A stretch of 64,000 bases of DNA from an uncultured bacterium (GTDB taxonomy: Bacteria; Cyanobacteriota; Vampirovibrionia; Gastranaerophilales; Gastranaerophilaceae): NCBI GenBank assembly GCA_905215335.1, contig CAJMPQ010000005.1:1-64000 (forward strand), written 5' to 3'. The position numbers and the translations under genes are program-made. Positions 34,142 through 43,870 of this stretch are shown one piece after another. A model generated the notes under the pieces. That model was given only the letters and a program-made list of their open reading frames with translations. It ran no database searches and was not told the origin of the DNA. Numbering within the stretch: the first letter of the stretch is position 1; each line of letters begins with the position of its first letter.

Positions 34142-35383
34142 TTATTTTTCAATATACTTTTCAAGAGTTTCTTTTAGCATATCTTGAGCATTTGCAATAA
34201 TTGCTATATCTTCAGCTTCAAGAACTTTCAAGCGATCTAATTGAGCTTGTCTAAATTCATTAATTTCTTTTTGAAGAATCGTCTTATCTTCTCTGGCTTG
34301 ATATTCAGAAGATTGCTTAATTAGGTTGATAATATTCTCATCTGATTTATATTTAAGTCTTAACTCTCTATAATGTAGAGGAATTTTTTGTCTTATACCA
34401 GACATATAACCATCAAGCATTTTTGCATGAACTTTACTGATTACAACAGGAAGTTTTTCTTCACCTCGAATTTTTGCATCTGTATTATAAGCATTAAGAA
34501 ATAAAGGTTTTGAAATATCTTCTCTAAGTCTTGTCTTTATAACATCAATATTATTAGCAATTCTTCTAGCTGGAGTTCTTTCAGGGTAATTTTCTTTCAA
34601 ATTAATATGTAATTTTTCTAATGTCCTTGCAATATTGTATACATATTTAGATTCTGCCTCTTTAGCTTTCGCATAATGAGGACCATACAAGACAATCAAT
34701 TCTAAAGGCTGTTTATTTTCATTCTTACCTCTTTTACCAGTCTGAACAAATCTCATTTGATAATCAGAATACATGCTAGTAGGACGAGGTTTAGAGATTT
34801 CTGCCTTGCTCAAGAAAGGACCTAGAATACTCAAATCTTCTTGAGTAATTCCTCTTTGCCTAATCTCTAGATCAGGTAACCTAACAAATTTACCATCTTT
34901 ATTATATTTTCTAACTACTGCAATTTCAAATCCTTCTTCTTTCATTGCATCAAGAAGCTTCTTAAAAGCACCAATATCTTGTTGATTTACCCAATATATA
35001 GTCCCCCTAACTGCATCCTGAACATATCCTTGTCTTTCAAACTTATCAATATAAGATAATTGTGATTTTACAGGGTGTTTACTATTGTAAGCTTCATCAT
35101 AAACGAAACCTTCATCTGCAAGCTTTGCACATACATTTTTTAATGATTTATGGAAATTATTAGCATAATCAATAAACTTTCCTAGTTGAGATAAATAGGA
35201 TTGCTCAACCGCATTACTAAAAGTAGTAATAATACGATTGTCAGGTATTTTTTTTGCTGTAAAAGAAACAGTATCAGCATTAAGAGATTTATTATACTTT
35301 GGATAAATCACACCATTATTTTTTGTTTGTTGAGTTTGCTGATAATTAGATAATCTAAAATTTGGGGTTATTGTTAAATTCAT
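34142..35383 (-). CDS. RelA/SpoT-fold nucleotidyltransferase-like protein with short SFTAKK N-tail
   Basis: 413 residues from the ATG at 35383, seven bases after AAGGAG; a TTG three bases earlier is less likely. The N-terminal ~45 residues are disordered and end in SFTAKK. Residues about 100-250 look like a RelA/SpoT synthetase fold. A Lys/Ser stretch (KSQLSYIDKF) is followed by QDAVRGTI with Asp123 and Arg126. YSDYQMRF near 205 precedes LELIVLY (Glu228) and YAKAKEAESKYVY. These line up in order with the G-loop, Asp, Tyr and Glu elements of (p)ppGpp synthetases. The HD hydrolase, TGS and ACT domains are absent. The C-terminal 130 residues are helical. Confidence 0.5.
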   Translation of the reverse strand: MNLTITPNFRLSNYQQTQQTKNNGVIYPKYNKSLNADTVSFTAKKIPDNRIITTFSNAVEQSYLSQLGKFIDYANNFHKSLKNVCAKLADEGFVYDEAYNSKHPVKSQLSYIDKFERQGYVQDAVRGTIYWVNQQDIGAFKKLLDAMKEEGFEIAVVRKYNKDGKFVRLPDLEIRQRGITQEDLSILGPFLSKAEISKPRPTSMYSDYQMRFVQTGKRGKNENKQPLELIVLYGPHYAKAKEAESKYVYNIARTLEKLHINLKENYPERTPARRIANNIDVIKTRLREDISKPLFLNAYNTDAKIRGEEKLPVVISKVHAKMLDGYMSGIRQKIPLHYRELRLKYKSDENIINLIKQSSEYQAREDKTILQKEINEFRQAQLDRLKVLEAEDIAIIANAQDMLKETLEKYIEK

Positions 35384-35502
35384 CAATAGTCTCCTTGTAA
35401 AAACCTTTCATAATAAAAGCGCTGAAAAAAAATTTTACTACACAATAAAGATATTAAAAGATAATCTTTACATAAATTTACAAAAAATGAGCAGTCTAAA
35501 AT

Positions 35503-35531
35503 TTGGCTTAAAGATATGTTTGTATTATCAT
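35503..35531 (+). promoter_or_regulatory. Candidate nifJ promoter
   Basis: TTGGCT (35503-35508) and TATCAT (35526-35531) are separated by 17 bases, giving a leader of about 50 bases before nifJ. Confidence 0.5.
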
Positions 35532-35586
35532 ATAGGGGTACAGTTATTAAGTAATAGCGCATATAAATAAGGAGGGTTTATTAATT

Positions 35587-38500
35587 ATGCCAGGAAAAAC
35601 AATAACAGTTGACGGTAACTACGCCGCAGCGCATATTGCCTATGCGTTAAGTGAAGTATCCGCAATTTATCCTATTACTCCTTCATCAACTATGGGTGAA
35701 TGGATTGATGAATGGGCTTCTCAAGGTAAGAAAAACATTTGGGGAAAAACTGTAAAAGTTGCTGAAATGCAATCTGAAGCAGGTGCTGCTGGTGCAGTTC
35801 ACGGTTCATTAGCTGCAGGTTCTTTAACTTCAACTTACACAGCTTCTCAAGGTTTACTTTTAATGATTCCTGTAATGCACAAAGCTGCAGGTGAAATGCT
35901 ACCTCACGTAATTCACGTATCAGCTCGTGCTTTAGCAGCTCAATCATTAGCAATATTTGGTGATCATACTGACGTTATGGGTTGCCGTAACACAGGTTAT
36001 GCAATGTTAGCTGCTAACTCTGTTCAAGAAGAAATGGATTTAGCTTTAGTAGCACACTTATCTACATACAAAGCAAAAGTTCCATTCTTACAATTCTTCG
36101 ATGGTTTCAGAACTTCTCACGAAATTCACAAAATCGAAGAAATTTCTTACGAAGATATTGCAAAATTAGTTGAACCTAAATATATCGAAGAATTCAGAAA
36201 AAGAGCTTTAAGACCTGAAGCTCCAGTATGTAAAGTTGGTGCACAAAACACTGACGTATACTTCCAAGGTCGTGAAACTGTTAATAAATACTATGAAGCA
36301 GTTCCAGATATCGTTCAAGAATACATGGATAAAGTTGCTGCTGTAACTGGCAGACAATATCATCCATTCGATTATGTTGGTGCTCCAGATGCTACTGACG
36401 TTATCGTTGCTATGGGTTCTGGTTGTGAAACAATCGAAGAAACTATTGACTACTTGAACGCTAACCGTGGTACTAAGTATGGTTTAATTAAAGTTAGATT
36501 ATACAGACCATTCGACGTTAAACGTTTCAACGAAGCATTACCTAAATCTGTTAAACGCATCACTGTTCTAGACAGAACAAAAGAACCTGGTTCAATCGGT
36601 GAACCATTATACTTAGATGTAGTTGCAGCTTTAGAAAACAAAGATGTTAGAGTTATCGGCGGACGTTATGGTTTATCTTCAAAAGAATTTACACCATCAA
36701 TGGTTCTTGCTATTTACAAACACGCTGAAAACAATGGTTTCCATGGTTTCACTGTTGGTATCGAAGATGATGTAACTCACAAATCTTTAAAAGTTACTGA
36801 ACATATCGTAACTGAACCAGCTGGAACAACTAACTGTATGTTCTGGGGATTGGGTTCAGACGGTACTGTTGGTGCTAACAAAAACTCAATTAAAATTATT
36901 GGTCAATATACAAACAAAGATGCTCAAGCATACTTTGCTTATGACTCTAAAAAATCATTTGGTGTAACTGTTTCTCACTTAAGATTTGGTGATCAACAAA
37001 TCAAATCTACATACTTAATCACTGCACCAGATTTCGTATCTTGCTCAGCTCACGCTTACATCGGCAGATATGACTTATTAAAAGGTATTAAAGAAGGCGG
37101 TACATTCTTATTGAATAGCCCTTGGTCAAAAGAAGAAGCATTCTCTCACTTAACAAGAGATATGCAAAAAACTATCATTGATAAGAAAATCAAATTCTAT
37201 AACGTAGATGCTGAAAAACTTATCGAACAACAACCTGGCCTACGTGGTAAAGGTGCTAACACTGTAATGATGGTTGCATACTTCAAAGTTTCAGGAATCA
37301 TACCATTCGAACAAGCTTTAGAAGGTATGAGAGAAATGACTAAGAAAACATTCAAGAAAAAAGGTGATGATGTTGTTAACATGAACTTAGCATTAATCGA
37401 TGCTGCTGTTGATGCTTGTGAAGAAGTTATCGTTCCAGCTTCATTAGACGGTGTTGCTTGTGCTGATGATGTTAAACTTATCCCTGATAACGCATCTGAC
37501 TTTGCTAAGAAAATCATTGAACCTTCAATGAGACAAAAAGGTGATGATATCCCAGTTTCAGCTATGTCAGTTGATGGTGTTATCCCTACAGGTACAGCTT
37601 GTTTAGAAAAACGTGGTATTGCTCCTCGTGTTCCAAAATGGAATCCAGAATTCTGTATTCAATGCGGAATTTGTGCTTCAGCTTGTCCACACGCAGCAAT
37701 CAGAACTAAATTAGCTGAAAAAGATTCATTAAAAGATGCACCAGCCTCATTCAAAACAGTTGATGCTAAACCTAATGAAAACGGCGAACAATTCAAAGTT
37801 CAAGTATACTGCAAAGATTGTACAGGTTGTGGTGTATGTATCGATCAATGTCCAATGGCTAAAAATCCAGAAAAAGCTGCTTTATCTTGGTCAACAATTG
37901 AAGAAGAAGAAGCAGTTGGTGAAGTAGTTAACGAAAAATTCTTCGATTCATTACCTGATAACGTAATGGGTAAAAACACAACTAAAACAATTAAAGGTGC
38001 TATGTTGAGAAAACCATTATTCGAATTCTCAGGTGCTTGTGCAGGTTGTGGTGAAACTCCATACGTTAAATTAGTATCACAATTATTTGGTGAAAATGCT
38101 ATTGTAGCTAACGCTACAGGTTGTTCATCAATCTACTCTGGTACATTCCCTACAATTCCTTATACAACTAATAAGGATGGTAGAGGTCCAGCTTGGGCTA
38201 ACTCATTATTCGAAGACAACGCAGAATTTGGTTTCGGTATGAGATTGGCAGTTGATCAAAACAGAGACACTTTGAAAACTTACGTTGAAAAAGTTCTTGA
38301 AAATGAAAAAACTCCAGCTGACTTAAAAGAAGCTTTAGAAGGTGCAATGGCTCATTGGGAAAACTCAAAAACTGATGAAGCTATTCAAGCTCAAGCTAAA
38401 GCTAAAGAAGCTATTGACAAATATGCTGCTCAATGCGAATGTCCAGATTTAGCAAAAGTTAAAGAATTAGAAGACTACTTCACAGATAAATCTGTATGGA

Positions 38501-39126
38501 TTATCGGTGGTGACGGTTGGGCTAACGATATCGGATACGGCGGTATTGACCACGTATTAGCTCAAAACCAAAACGTAAACATTCTTGTTCTAGATACTGA
38601 AGTTTACTCTAACACTGGTGGTCAAGCTTCTAAATCTACACCAACAGGTGCTGTTGCTAAGTTTGCTACTGGCGGTAAGAAAACATATAAGAAAAACATG
38701 GGCTTAATGAGTATGTCTTATGGTTACGTATATGTAGCATCAGTTGCATTAGGTGCTGATAGAGCTCAAACTCTAAAAGCATTCCAAGAAGCTGAAGCTT
38801 ACAACGGACCATCAATCATCTTTGCTTATGCTCCATGTATCGCTCACGGTATCGACATGAGCAAAACTCAAACAGAACAAAAACGCGCTGTTGAAGCTGG
38901 TTACTTCCCATTATACAGATACAACCCAGCAAATCCTGAAGCTCCATTCACTTGGGATGCTAAGGATCCAAAAGGAAGCTACCAAGACTTCATCAGATCT
39001 GAAGGACGTTATAAGTCACTTCTAAAAACTAACCCAGCTGCAGCTGAAGAGTTATATACTCAAGCTGAAAAAGATGCAGCTCAAAGAATGGCTGTATACA
39101 AAGCTGTTGGCGAATTGATGAAATAA
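35587..39126 (+). CDS. nifJ: Pyruvate:ferredoxin (flavodoxin) oxidoreductase
   Basis: 1179 residues, the single-chain form. The N-terminal pyrimidine-binding domain starts near YAAAHIAYALSE with YPITPSS. Two ferredoxin motifs lie near 690 (CIQCGICASACP) and 745 (CKDCTGCGVCIDQCP). The TPP-binding domain follows CAGCGETPY near 820 and includes GGDGWANDIG and NTGGQ.SKSTP. It decarboxylates pyruvate to acetyl-CoA and CO2 while reducing ferredoxin, the hallmark step of anaerobic fermentation. AAGGAGG precedes the ATG. Its codon use is visibly more regular than that of most neighbours, as for a highly expressed gene. Single-gene unit with terminator. Confidence 0.97.
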   Translation: MPGKTITVDGNYAAAHIAYALSEVSAIYPITPSSTMGEWIDEWASQGKKNIWGKTVKVAEMQSEAGAAGAVHGSLAAGSLTSTYTASQGLLLMIPVMHKAAGEMLPHVIHVSARALAAQSLAIFGDHTDVMGCRNTGYAMLAANSVQEEMDLALVAHLSTYKAKVPFLQFFDGFRTSHEIHKIEEISYEDIAKLVEPKYIEEFRKRALRPEAPVCKVGAQNTDVYFQGRETVNKYYEAVPDIVQEYMDKVAAVTGRQYHPFDYVGAPDATDVIVAMGSGCETIEETIDYLNANRGTKYGLIKVRLYRPFDVKRFNEALPKSVKRITVLDRTKEPGSIGEPLYLDVVAALENKDVRVIGGRYGLSSKEFTPSMVLAIYKHAENNGFHGFTVGIEDDVTHKSLKVTEHIVTEPAGTTNCMFWGLGSDGTVGANKNSIKIIGQYTNKDAQAYFAYDSKKSFGVTVSHLRFGDQQIKSTYLITAPDFVSCSAHAYIGRYDLLKGIKEGGTFLLNSPWSKEEAFSHLTRDMQKTIIDKKIKFYNVDAEKLIEQQPGLRGKGANTVMMVAYFKVSGIIPFEQALEGMREMTKKTFKKKGDDVVNMNLALIDAAVDACEEVIVPASLDGVACADDVKLIPDNASDFAKKIIEPSMRQKGDDIPVSAMSVDGVIPTGTACLEKRGIAPRVPKWNPEFCIQCGICASACPHAAIRTKLAEKDSLKDAPASFKTVDAKPNENGEQFKVQVYCKDCTGCGVCIDQCPMAKNPEKAALSWSTIEEEEAVGEVVNEKFFDSLPDNVMGKNTTKTIKGAMLRKPLFEFSGACAGCGETPYVKLVSQLFGENAIVANATGCSSIYSGTFPTIPYTTNKDGRGPAWANSLFEDNAEFGFGMRLAVDQNRDTLKTYVEKVLENEKTPADLKEALEGAMAHWENSKTDEAIQAQAKAKEAIDKYAAQCECPDLAKVKELEDYFTDKSVWIIGGDGWANDIGYGGIDHVLAQNQNVNILVLDTEVYSNTGGQASKSTPTGAVAKFATGGKKTYKKNMGLMSMSYGYVYVASVALGADRAQTLKAFQEAEAYNGPSIIFAYAPCIAHGIDMSKTQTEQKRAVEAGYFPLYRYNPANPEAPFTWDAKDPKGSYQDFIRSEGRYKSLLKTNPAAAEELYTQAEKDAAQRMAVYKAVGELMK

Positions 39127-39148
39127 GATATTCAGCAATAAGCTAAAA

Positions 39149-39179
39149 AAGAGTCCGAAATATTTCGGGCTCTTTTTTA
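39149..39179 (+). terminator. nifJ terminator
   Basis: A ten-pair stem GAGTCCGAAA/TTTCGGGCTC (one G-T) flanked by A and T tracts; may also serve the converging minus-strand gene. Confidence 0.85.
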
Positions 39180-39200
39180 TTATTAGTTATACTCTTGAAC

Positions 39201-39608
39201 TTATTTAACACTATTTAACTTATCTACTAAATTACTATGCATACGCTTTAAATCTGATAAATGACTTTGAACACTTTCATATCTATCTTCATCTCTACGC
39301 AAATCTTCTTCATCTGAATTCAATTCATCATTTAACTCAGATTTTCTATCTTCATATCGGTGTTCTATTTCGGACAATTTTGACTTATCGGATTCAATAT
39401 CATTTTTATCATCATTTATCTTTGATTTTAAAGAAGATAATCGATTTGTATAATCATTAATTTTGTCATTATTTTGATCAATAGAATTCTGTATTTTTTC
39501 TCTTTCATCACGCAAACGCGCTTCCATCTGCTCTCTAGTTTCATAATAATTCAATTTATAAGAATATTGAATTGAAGGTATTAAACTAATTTTTGAAATA
39601 GAAACCAT
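39201..39608 (-). CDS. Small coiled-coil protein
   Basis: 135 residues. After a short hydrophobic/aromatic start (residues 1-20), the chain is a continuous charged coiled coil rich in Asp, Glu, Lys and Ser. It has clear heptads such as LSSLKSKINDDKNDIE and LRRDEDRYESVQSHL. No signal peptide or known motif. GAGG is well spaced before the ATG. Monocistronic, converging on nifJ. Function unknown; the coiled coil suggests oligomerisation. Confidence 0.75.
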   Translation of the reverse strand: MVSISKISLIPSIQYSYKLNYYETREQMEARLRDEREKIQNSIDQNNDKINDYTNRLSSLKSKINDDKNDIESDKSKLSEIEHRYEDRKSELNDELNSDEEDLRRDEDRYESVQSHLSDLKRMHSNLVDKLNSVK

Positions 39609-39714
39609 AAAAACCTCTTATAAAATTACATATTATTAATAATATAAATACATAATAAAATAAATTTGCTATTATTTAAATAATTTAAAAATATTTTAAG
39701 GTATAATCAATATT

Positions 39715-40500
39715 ATGAAAGATATAAAAATAATTAACACACATTCACATGTAAATATGCTAAAAGAGCATAATATAGATGAAGCTATCAATAATGCTAA
39801 ACAAGAAAATATAATAACAATAGTACCTTCAAGTACAACAGAAGATATCTTCGATGTTGATAAATTCATTCAAAAATATAATGACGTTTATGGTTATGTC
39901 GGAGTATATCCAGAAGAAGCTAGAGATTTTTCAGAAAAAACACTTAGCGATATGGAAAATATCGTAAAAAATAATAACAAAATAATTGGGATTGGTGAAA
40001 TTGGACTAGACTATTATTGGGATAAATCTTTCAAAGAAATCCAAAAAGAAGTTTTTATAAAACAAATAGAATTTGCAAACCAAATGAATTTGCCAATAAA
40101 TGTCCATTCTAGAGAAGCTCATCAAGACACTCTAGAAATTCTAAAAAAATATAATAAAAATTCTATAGCAATAATGCATTGTTTCTCTGGCAGCATAGAA
40201 TTTGCAAAAGAATGCATAAAAGAAGGGATATATATTGCATTAGGCGGAGTTGTTACATTCAAAAATGCTCACAAAGCAAAAGAAGTTGCTATAAATATTC
40301 CGCTGGAGTATCTATTATTAGAAACAGATGATCCATATTTAGCACCAACCCCTTTTAGAGGCAAAGAAAATCAACCATTATATGTTAAATATGTTGCTGA
40401 AGAAATTGCAAAACTAAGAAACATTCCAACACTAGAAGTTACCCAAGCAACAACCCAAAACGCGCTTAAAATATTTAAAACAATAGATTCAACTAATTAA
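39715..40500 (+). CDS. tatD: TatD-family metal-dependent DNase
   Basis: 261 residues. Metal-binding motifs are in order: INTHSHVNM near 6-14, GEIGLDYYW near 92, VHSREAHQDT near 130, MHCFSG near 152, and ETDDPYLAP near 204. The family removes nucleotides from DNA and acts in repair and degradation. No ribosome-binding site is obvious, as for several genes here. The final bases overlap the 3' end of the converging exported-protein gene by eight bases. Confidence 0.94.
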   Translation: MKDIKIINTHSHVNMLKEHNIDEAINNAKQENIITIVPSSTTEDIFDVDKFIQKYNDVYGYVGVYPEEARDFSEKTLSDMENIVKNNNKIIGIGEIGLDYYWDKSFKEIQKEVFIKQIEFANQMNLPINVHSREAHQDTLEILKKYNKNSIAIMHCFSGSIEFAKECIKEGIYIALGGVVTFKNAHKAKEVAINIPLEYLLLETDDPYLAPTPFRGKENQPLYVKYVAEEIAKLRNIPTLEVTQATTQNALKIFKTIDSTN

Positions 40501-40915
40501 GAGGTATATTTTGAGGTTTTTGGGTTAGATTTAATTCTATATATCTAAAAATATTCAAAATAATTCCCGGTTGGAAAAAGTAATTATTATCTTCCGGAGT
40601 AATTTTTAACATACCTTGATTAGTATTAACATTAGTCACGGTAGCTAAAAATCTTTTATTAACAGCTGTAAATAAAATATACCCTGACTTAGATTGAATT
40701 TCTTCTACAGTAAATCTATTTGCATTTATAGCAGCAAGAGTCAAATAAAATAATGAAACATTATCTGTATTAAATACTTTAGTACAATTTTCATACTTCA
40801 TATTTTGAGCAGTAATTAAAGTACTTAAATTCATCTGCTCAACAGCTTGAGCAGGAATTACTGAGAATAAAACTATTAAAAATATTATACAAAAACTTTT
40901 TACGATTCTTTCCAT
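40493..40915 (-). CDS. Exported protein of unknown function
   Basis: 140 residues with a signal peptide (hydrophobic 6-19, likely cleavage after AQA near 24). The mature region has NLSTLITAQNMKYENCTKVF and NANRFTVEEIQSKSGYILF, with no motif I know. Its first 16 bases overlap polA, so it is translated from the polA transcript, and its 3' end overlaps tatD by eight bases. Such tight packing supports it as a real gene. Its role is unknown. Confidence 0.75.
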   Translation of the reverse strand: MERIVKSFCIIFLIVLFSVIPAQAVEQMNLSTLITAQNMKYENCTKVFNTDNVSLFYLTLAAINANRFTVEEIQSKSGYILFTAVNKRFLATVTNVNTNQGMLKITPEDNNYFFQPGIILNIFRYIELNLTQKPQNIPLN

Positions 40916-43758
40916 GAAGCACCTACATTTATATCTACCAGTAAAGGAACACTTAGAGGTTGTCCTTGCTCCATAGCTTCCAATACCAGCGCTTTAACCT
41001 TTTCTAACTCTGATTTTTCGACCTCAACAACAAGTTCATCGTGAACTTGTAATATCATTTTGGATTTCAAATTATTTTCTTTTAATTTATTAGCAAAATC
41101 TATCATAGCTAACTTAATCAAATCTGATGCCGAACCTTGCATAGGATGATTGATTGCAGCTCTTTTGGCGAATTCTCGGATCATTGCATTTGGACTATTA
41201 ATTTCACTTTGCAAATATCTTCTTCTACCAAAAATTGTTTCAACATATCCTTGTTCTTCAACTAATGCAACCATATTATTCATATAATCCTTAATTCTAG
41301 GATACGTCAAGAAATATTTATCAATAAATGATTCGGCTTCAGCTGCGCTAATTCCTAAGGCTTTAGCCAATCCATATTTACTTTGTCCGTACACAATACC
41401 AAAATTAACTGCTTTAGCCTTATAACGCATATCTTTTGTTACTTCTTCAACAGGAACTTCAAAAACTTTTGAAGCCGTCAATGTATGAACATCAATTTCT
41501 GATTTGAAAGCATTGATAAGATTTGCATCACCTGAAACATGTGCTAATAAACGTAATTCAATTTGCGAATAATCTGCAGACATTATTAAATAATTCTCCC
41601 TGTCTTGCGGAATAAATGCCTGACGAATTTTATTACCTTCCTCAGTTCTAATTGGAATATTTTGTAAATTTGGATTTGAAGATGACAATCTACCGGTAGT
41701 TGTAATTGTTTGATTAAAAGTAGTATGAATGCGATTATCCTTACTATCAATAAGTTCAGGTAAAGCATCTGTATAAGTTGATTTTAATTTAGCATATTTA
41801 CGATATTCCAAAATTAAACGAGCAATTTCATGTTCTTCGGCCAAAGTTGCAAGAACTTCTGCACTTGTGGAATTCTTAGCTTTACCGCGTTTTTTAGGAG
41901 TTTTTAACTCTAATTTTTCAAACAAAATTTGACCAACTTGTTTAGGTGAATTCAAATTAAAACTTTCTCCAGCAATTTGAAATATCTTTATTTCTAAGTC
42001 TGTAAGCTTTGTATTTAACTCATTGGTCAAAGATTTCAAATACTCCACATCAACTGAAACTCCAGTATATTCCATATCTGCAAGAACCTTTGACAATGGA
42101 ATTTCAATATCTTGAAGTAGTTTATATTCTTTTTCATCAAGTGTATTACACCAATATTTTGATAATTCAAATAAACTAGCTAAAATATCCCCTACATAAT
42201 TTTTCACAGTATCTATATCAAAATCGATAATTTTAGCTTTCTTATTCTCTGAAACAATACTTGGTAAGATATGATTAATCTTTTCCATACACTGAATATC
42301 AAAAGCTGAAGATGCATTTGAATCTTTTATATAACTTGCAAGCATCGTATCAAATATAATGCCTTGAAAATCAATACCCAAGGAATGCAATATATTCGCC
42401 TCAATCTTCAAATCATGCGTAACTTTTTTAATTGAAGTTGTTTCAAATACATTTTTTAAGTTTTCAACTACATAATTTATATCCAGTTGTTTATCAAAAT
42501 AATGAGAAATAGGAACATAATATACCAATGATTTTGACATGTTATCAAAATTTAATGCTCCGTTTTCATATGAAATTCCCTGGTTGATTCCAAAAGCAAA
42601 ACCATAAATCTTTGAATTTACGGCATTGTTAAAATCCGCAAAAAGTTTAACAGAAATAACTGATTGCTCAGATAGTAAATGTACCAAGTCTGCAAAATCA
42701 TTTGTATCAGTAATAATCTTACAATCAAAATCAATATCGACCTTGTTCACTTCAGACTGAACAGCCTGAGCAAACAATCCTAATTGACCATTTGAAGCTG
42801 TAACATTTAAACCAGAATCCACTATTGAATCATTTGGAATAACAACTGAATTTCCTGATTTATCAAAACTCTTTAAAATAAACTCGATATTTTTAAGAAA
42901 AGCATAAAATTGCATTTTTCTTAAGAAATCCGTAACTGAAGATATATCAGGCAATTCAATATTTGTTTTATCAAAGTCAAACTCTACATCAACGTCCCTA
43001 ACAATAGTCGCTAAATATTTACTTAACTCAGCTTGTTCTCGACCATTTTCAATTTTTTCACGTATCGCCTTACCGGTAATTTTATCTGCATTATTCAGCA
43101 CATTATCAACAGTTTGAAACTCAGATAATAACTTTACTGCAGTTTTTTCACCAATACCTTTAATTCCTGGGATATTATCAGATGTATCACCGCGTAAAGC
43201 TTTATAATCAATAACCTGATCTGGATATACACCTAATTTTTGATAAACCCTATCCCAATCATATTCTATCAATTCACCTTTTGAAGGAATAATGACCTTT
43301 ACACAACCGTTCTTTTCAATTAATTGAAAAGAATCTTGGTCTCCAGTCAATATTAAAACTTTATGACCTAATTCACAAGCCTTTTTGGAAATAGTTCCAA
43401 TCACATCATCAGCTTCAAAGCCTTCTTTTGTATAAATAGGTATATTAAAAGCCTTTAATCCTTCAAAAATCAAGCCCATTTGAATTCGCATAGGATCAGG
43501 CATCGCTTCTCTATTAGCCTTATAATCCTCATATTTTTCAGTTCTAAAAGTATGATGAGATACATCAAAAGCAACTCCAATAGCATCAGGTGCCAACTTT
43601 TGGTTTTTTAACAAATCAAAAATAGCCTTAAAAAAACCATAAATAGCCCAAGTCGGAGTTCCATCCTTAGTCTGCATATTGGTACGCTCTAATGCAAAAT
43701 ATTGACGAAATGCTAATGCATGACCATCAATTAAAATTAAAGTTTTTGACTCTCCCAT
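40900..43758 (-). CDS. polA: DNA polymerase I, probably proofreading-deficient
   Basis: 952 residues with three parts. A 5'-3' exonuclease (about 1-290; LIDGHALAFRQYFA, GVAFDVSHHTFR, GDTSDNIPGIKGIGEKTA) comes first. A degenerate 3'-5' exonuclease-like region (about 340-540) follows. The polymerase domain has LRLLAHVSGD-type motif A (SADYSQIELRLLAHV), the O-helix region KAVNFGIVYG and the motif C HDELVVEVE. In the middle region the DxE of ExoI reads KLF and the KYD of ExoII reads KIE, so proofreading is probably lost, as in Taq and Bacillus polymerases. It fills gaps and removes RNA primers. Confidence 0.96.
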   Translation of the reverse strand: MGESKTLILIDGHALAFRQYFALERTNMQTKDGTPTWAIYGFFKAIFDLLKNQKLAPDAIGVAFDVSHHTFRTEKYEDYKANREAMPDPMRIQMGLIFEGLKAFNIPIYTKEGFEADDVIGTISKKACELGHKVLILTGDQDSFQLIEKNGCVKVIIPSKGELIEYDWDRVYQKLGVYPDQVIDYKALRGDTSDNIPGIKGIGEKTAVKLLSEFQTVDNVLNNADKITGKAIREKIENGREQAELSKYLATIVRDVDVEFDFDKTNIELPDISSVTDFLRKMQFYAFLKNIEFILKSFDKSGNSVVIPNDSIVDSGLNVTASNGQLGLFAQAVQSEVNKVDIDFDCKIITDTNDFADLVHLLSEQSVISVKLFADFNNAVNSKIYGFAFGINQGISYENGALNFDNMSKSLVYYVPISHYFDKQLDINYVVENLKNVFETTSIKKVTHDLKIEANILHSLGIDFQGIIFDTMLASYIKDSNASSAFDIQCMEKINHILPSIVSENKKAKIIDFDIDTVKNYVGDILASLFELSKYWCNTLDEKEYKLLQDIEIPLSKVLADMEYTGVSVDVEYLKSLTNELNTKLTDLEIKIFQIAGESFNLNSPKQVGQILFEKLELKTPKKRGKAKNSTSAEVLATLAEEHEIARLILEYRKYAKLKSTYTDALPELIDSKDNRIHTTFNQTITTTGRLSSSNPNLQNIPIRTEEGNKIRQAFIPQDRENYLIMSADYSQIELRLLAHVSGDANLINAFKSEIDVHTLTASKVFEVPVEEVTKDMRYKAKAVNFGIVYGQSKYGLAKALGISAAEAESFIDKYFLTYPRIKDYMNNMVALVEEQGYVETIFGRRRYLQSEINSPNAMIREFAKRAAINHPMQGSASDLIKLAMIDFANKLKENNLKSKMILQVHDELVVEVEKSELEKVKALVLEAMEQGQPLSVPLLVDINVGASWKES

Positions 43759-43824
43759 TCCATCCCCTCATACTTCAAGACAATTTTCGCATAAAAAATC
43801 AGTTTTGGCAATGAAATAATCAAA

Positions 43825-43850
43825 AAAATAAGCCCTAATGGGCTTATTTT
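43825..43850 (-). terminator. tig-clpP-clpX operon terminator
   Basis: An eleven-pair stem AAAATAAGCCC/GGGCTTATTTT with a TAAT loop, followed by a T run on the minus strand just past clpX. Confidence 0.85.
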
Positions 43851-43870
43851 TTAATATTAAATAGAATTTA

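Noticed and set aside
35690..35953. Minus-strand 87-residue open frame inside nifJ
   Set aside because: Leu/Gln/His-rich antisense shadow of a strongly conserved gene, with no ribosome-binding site.
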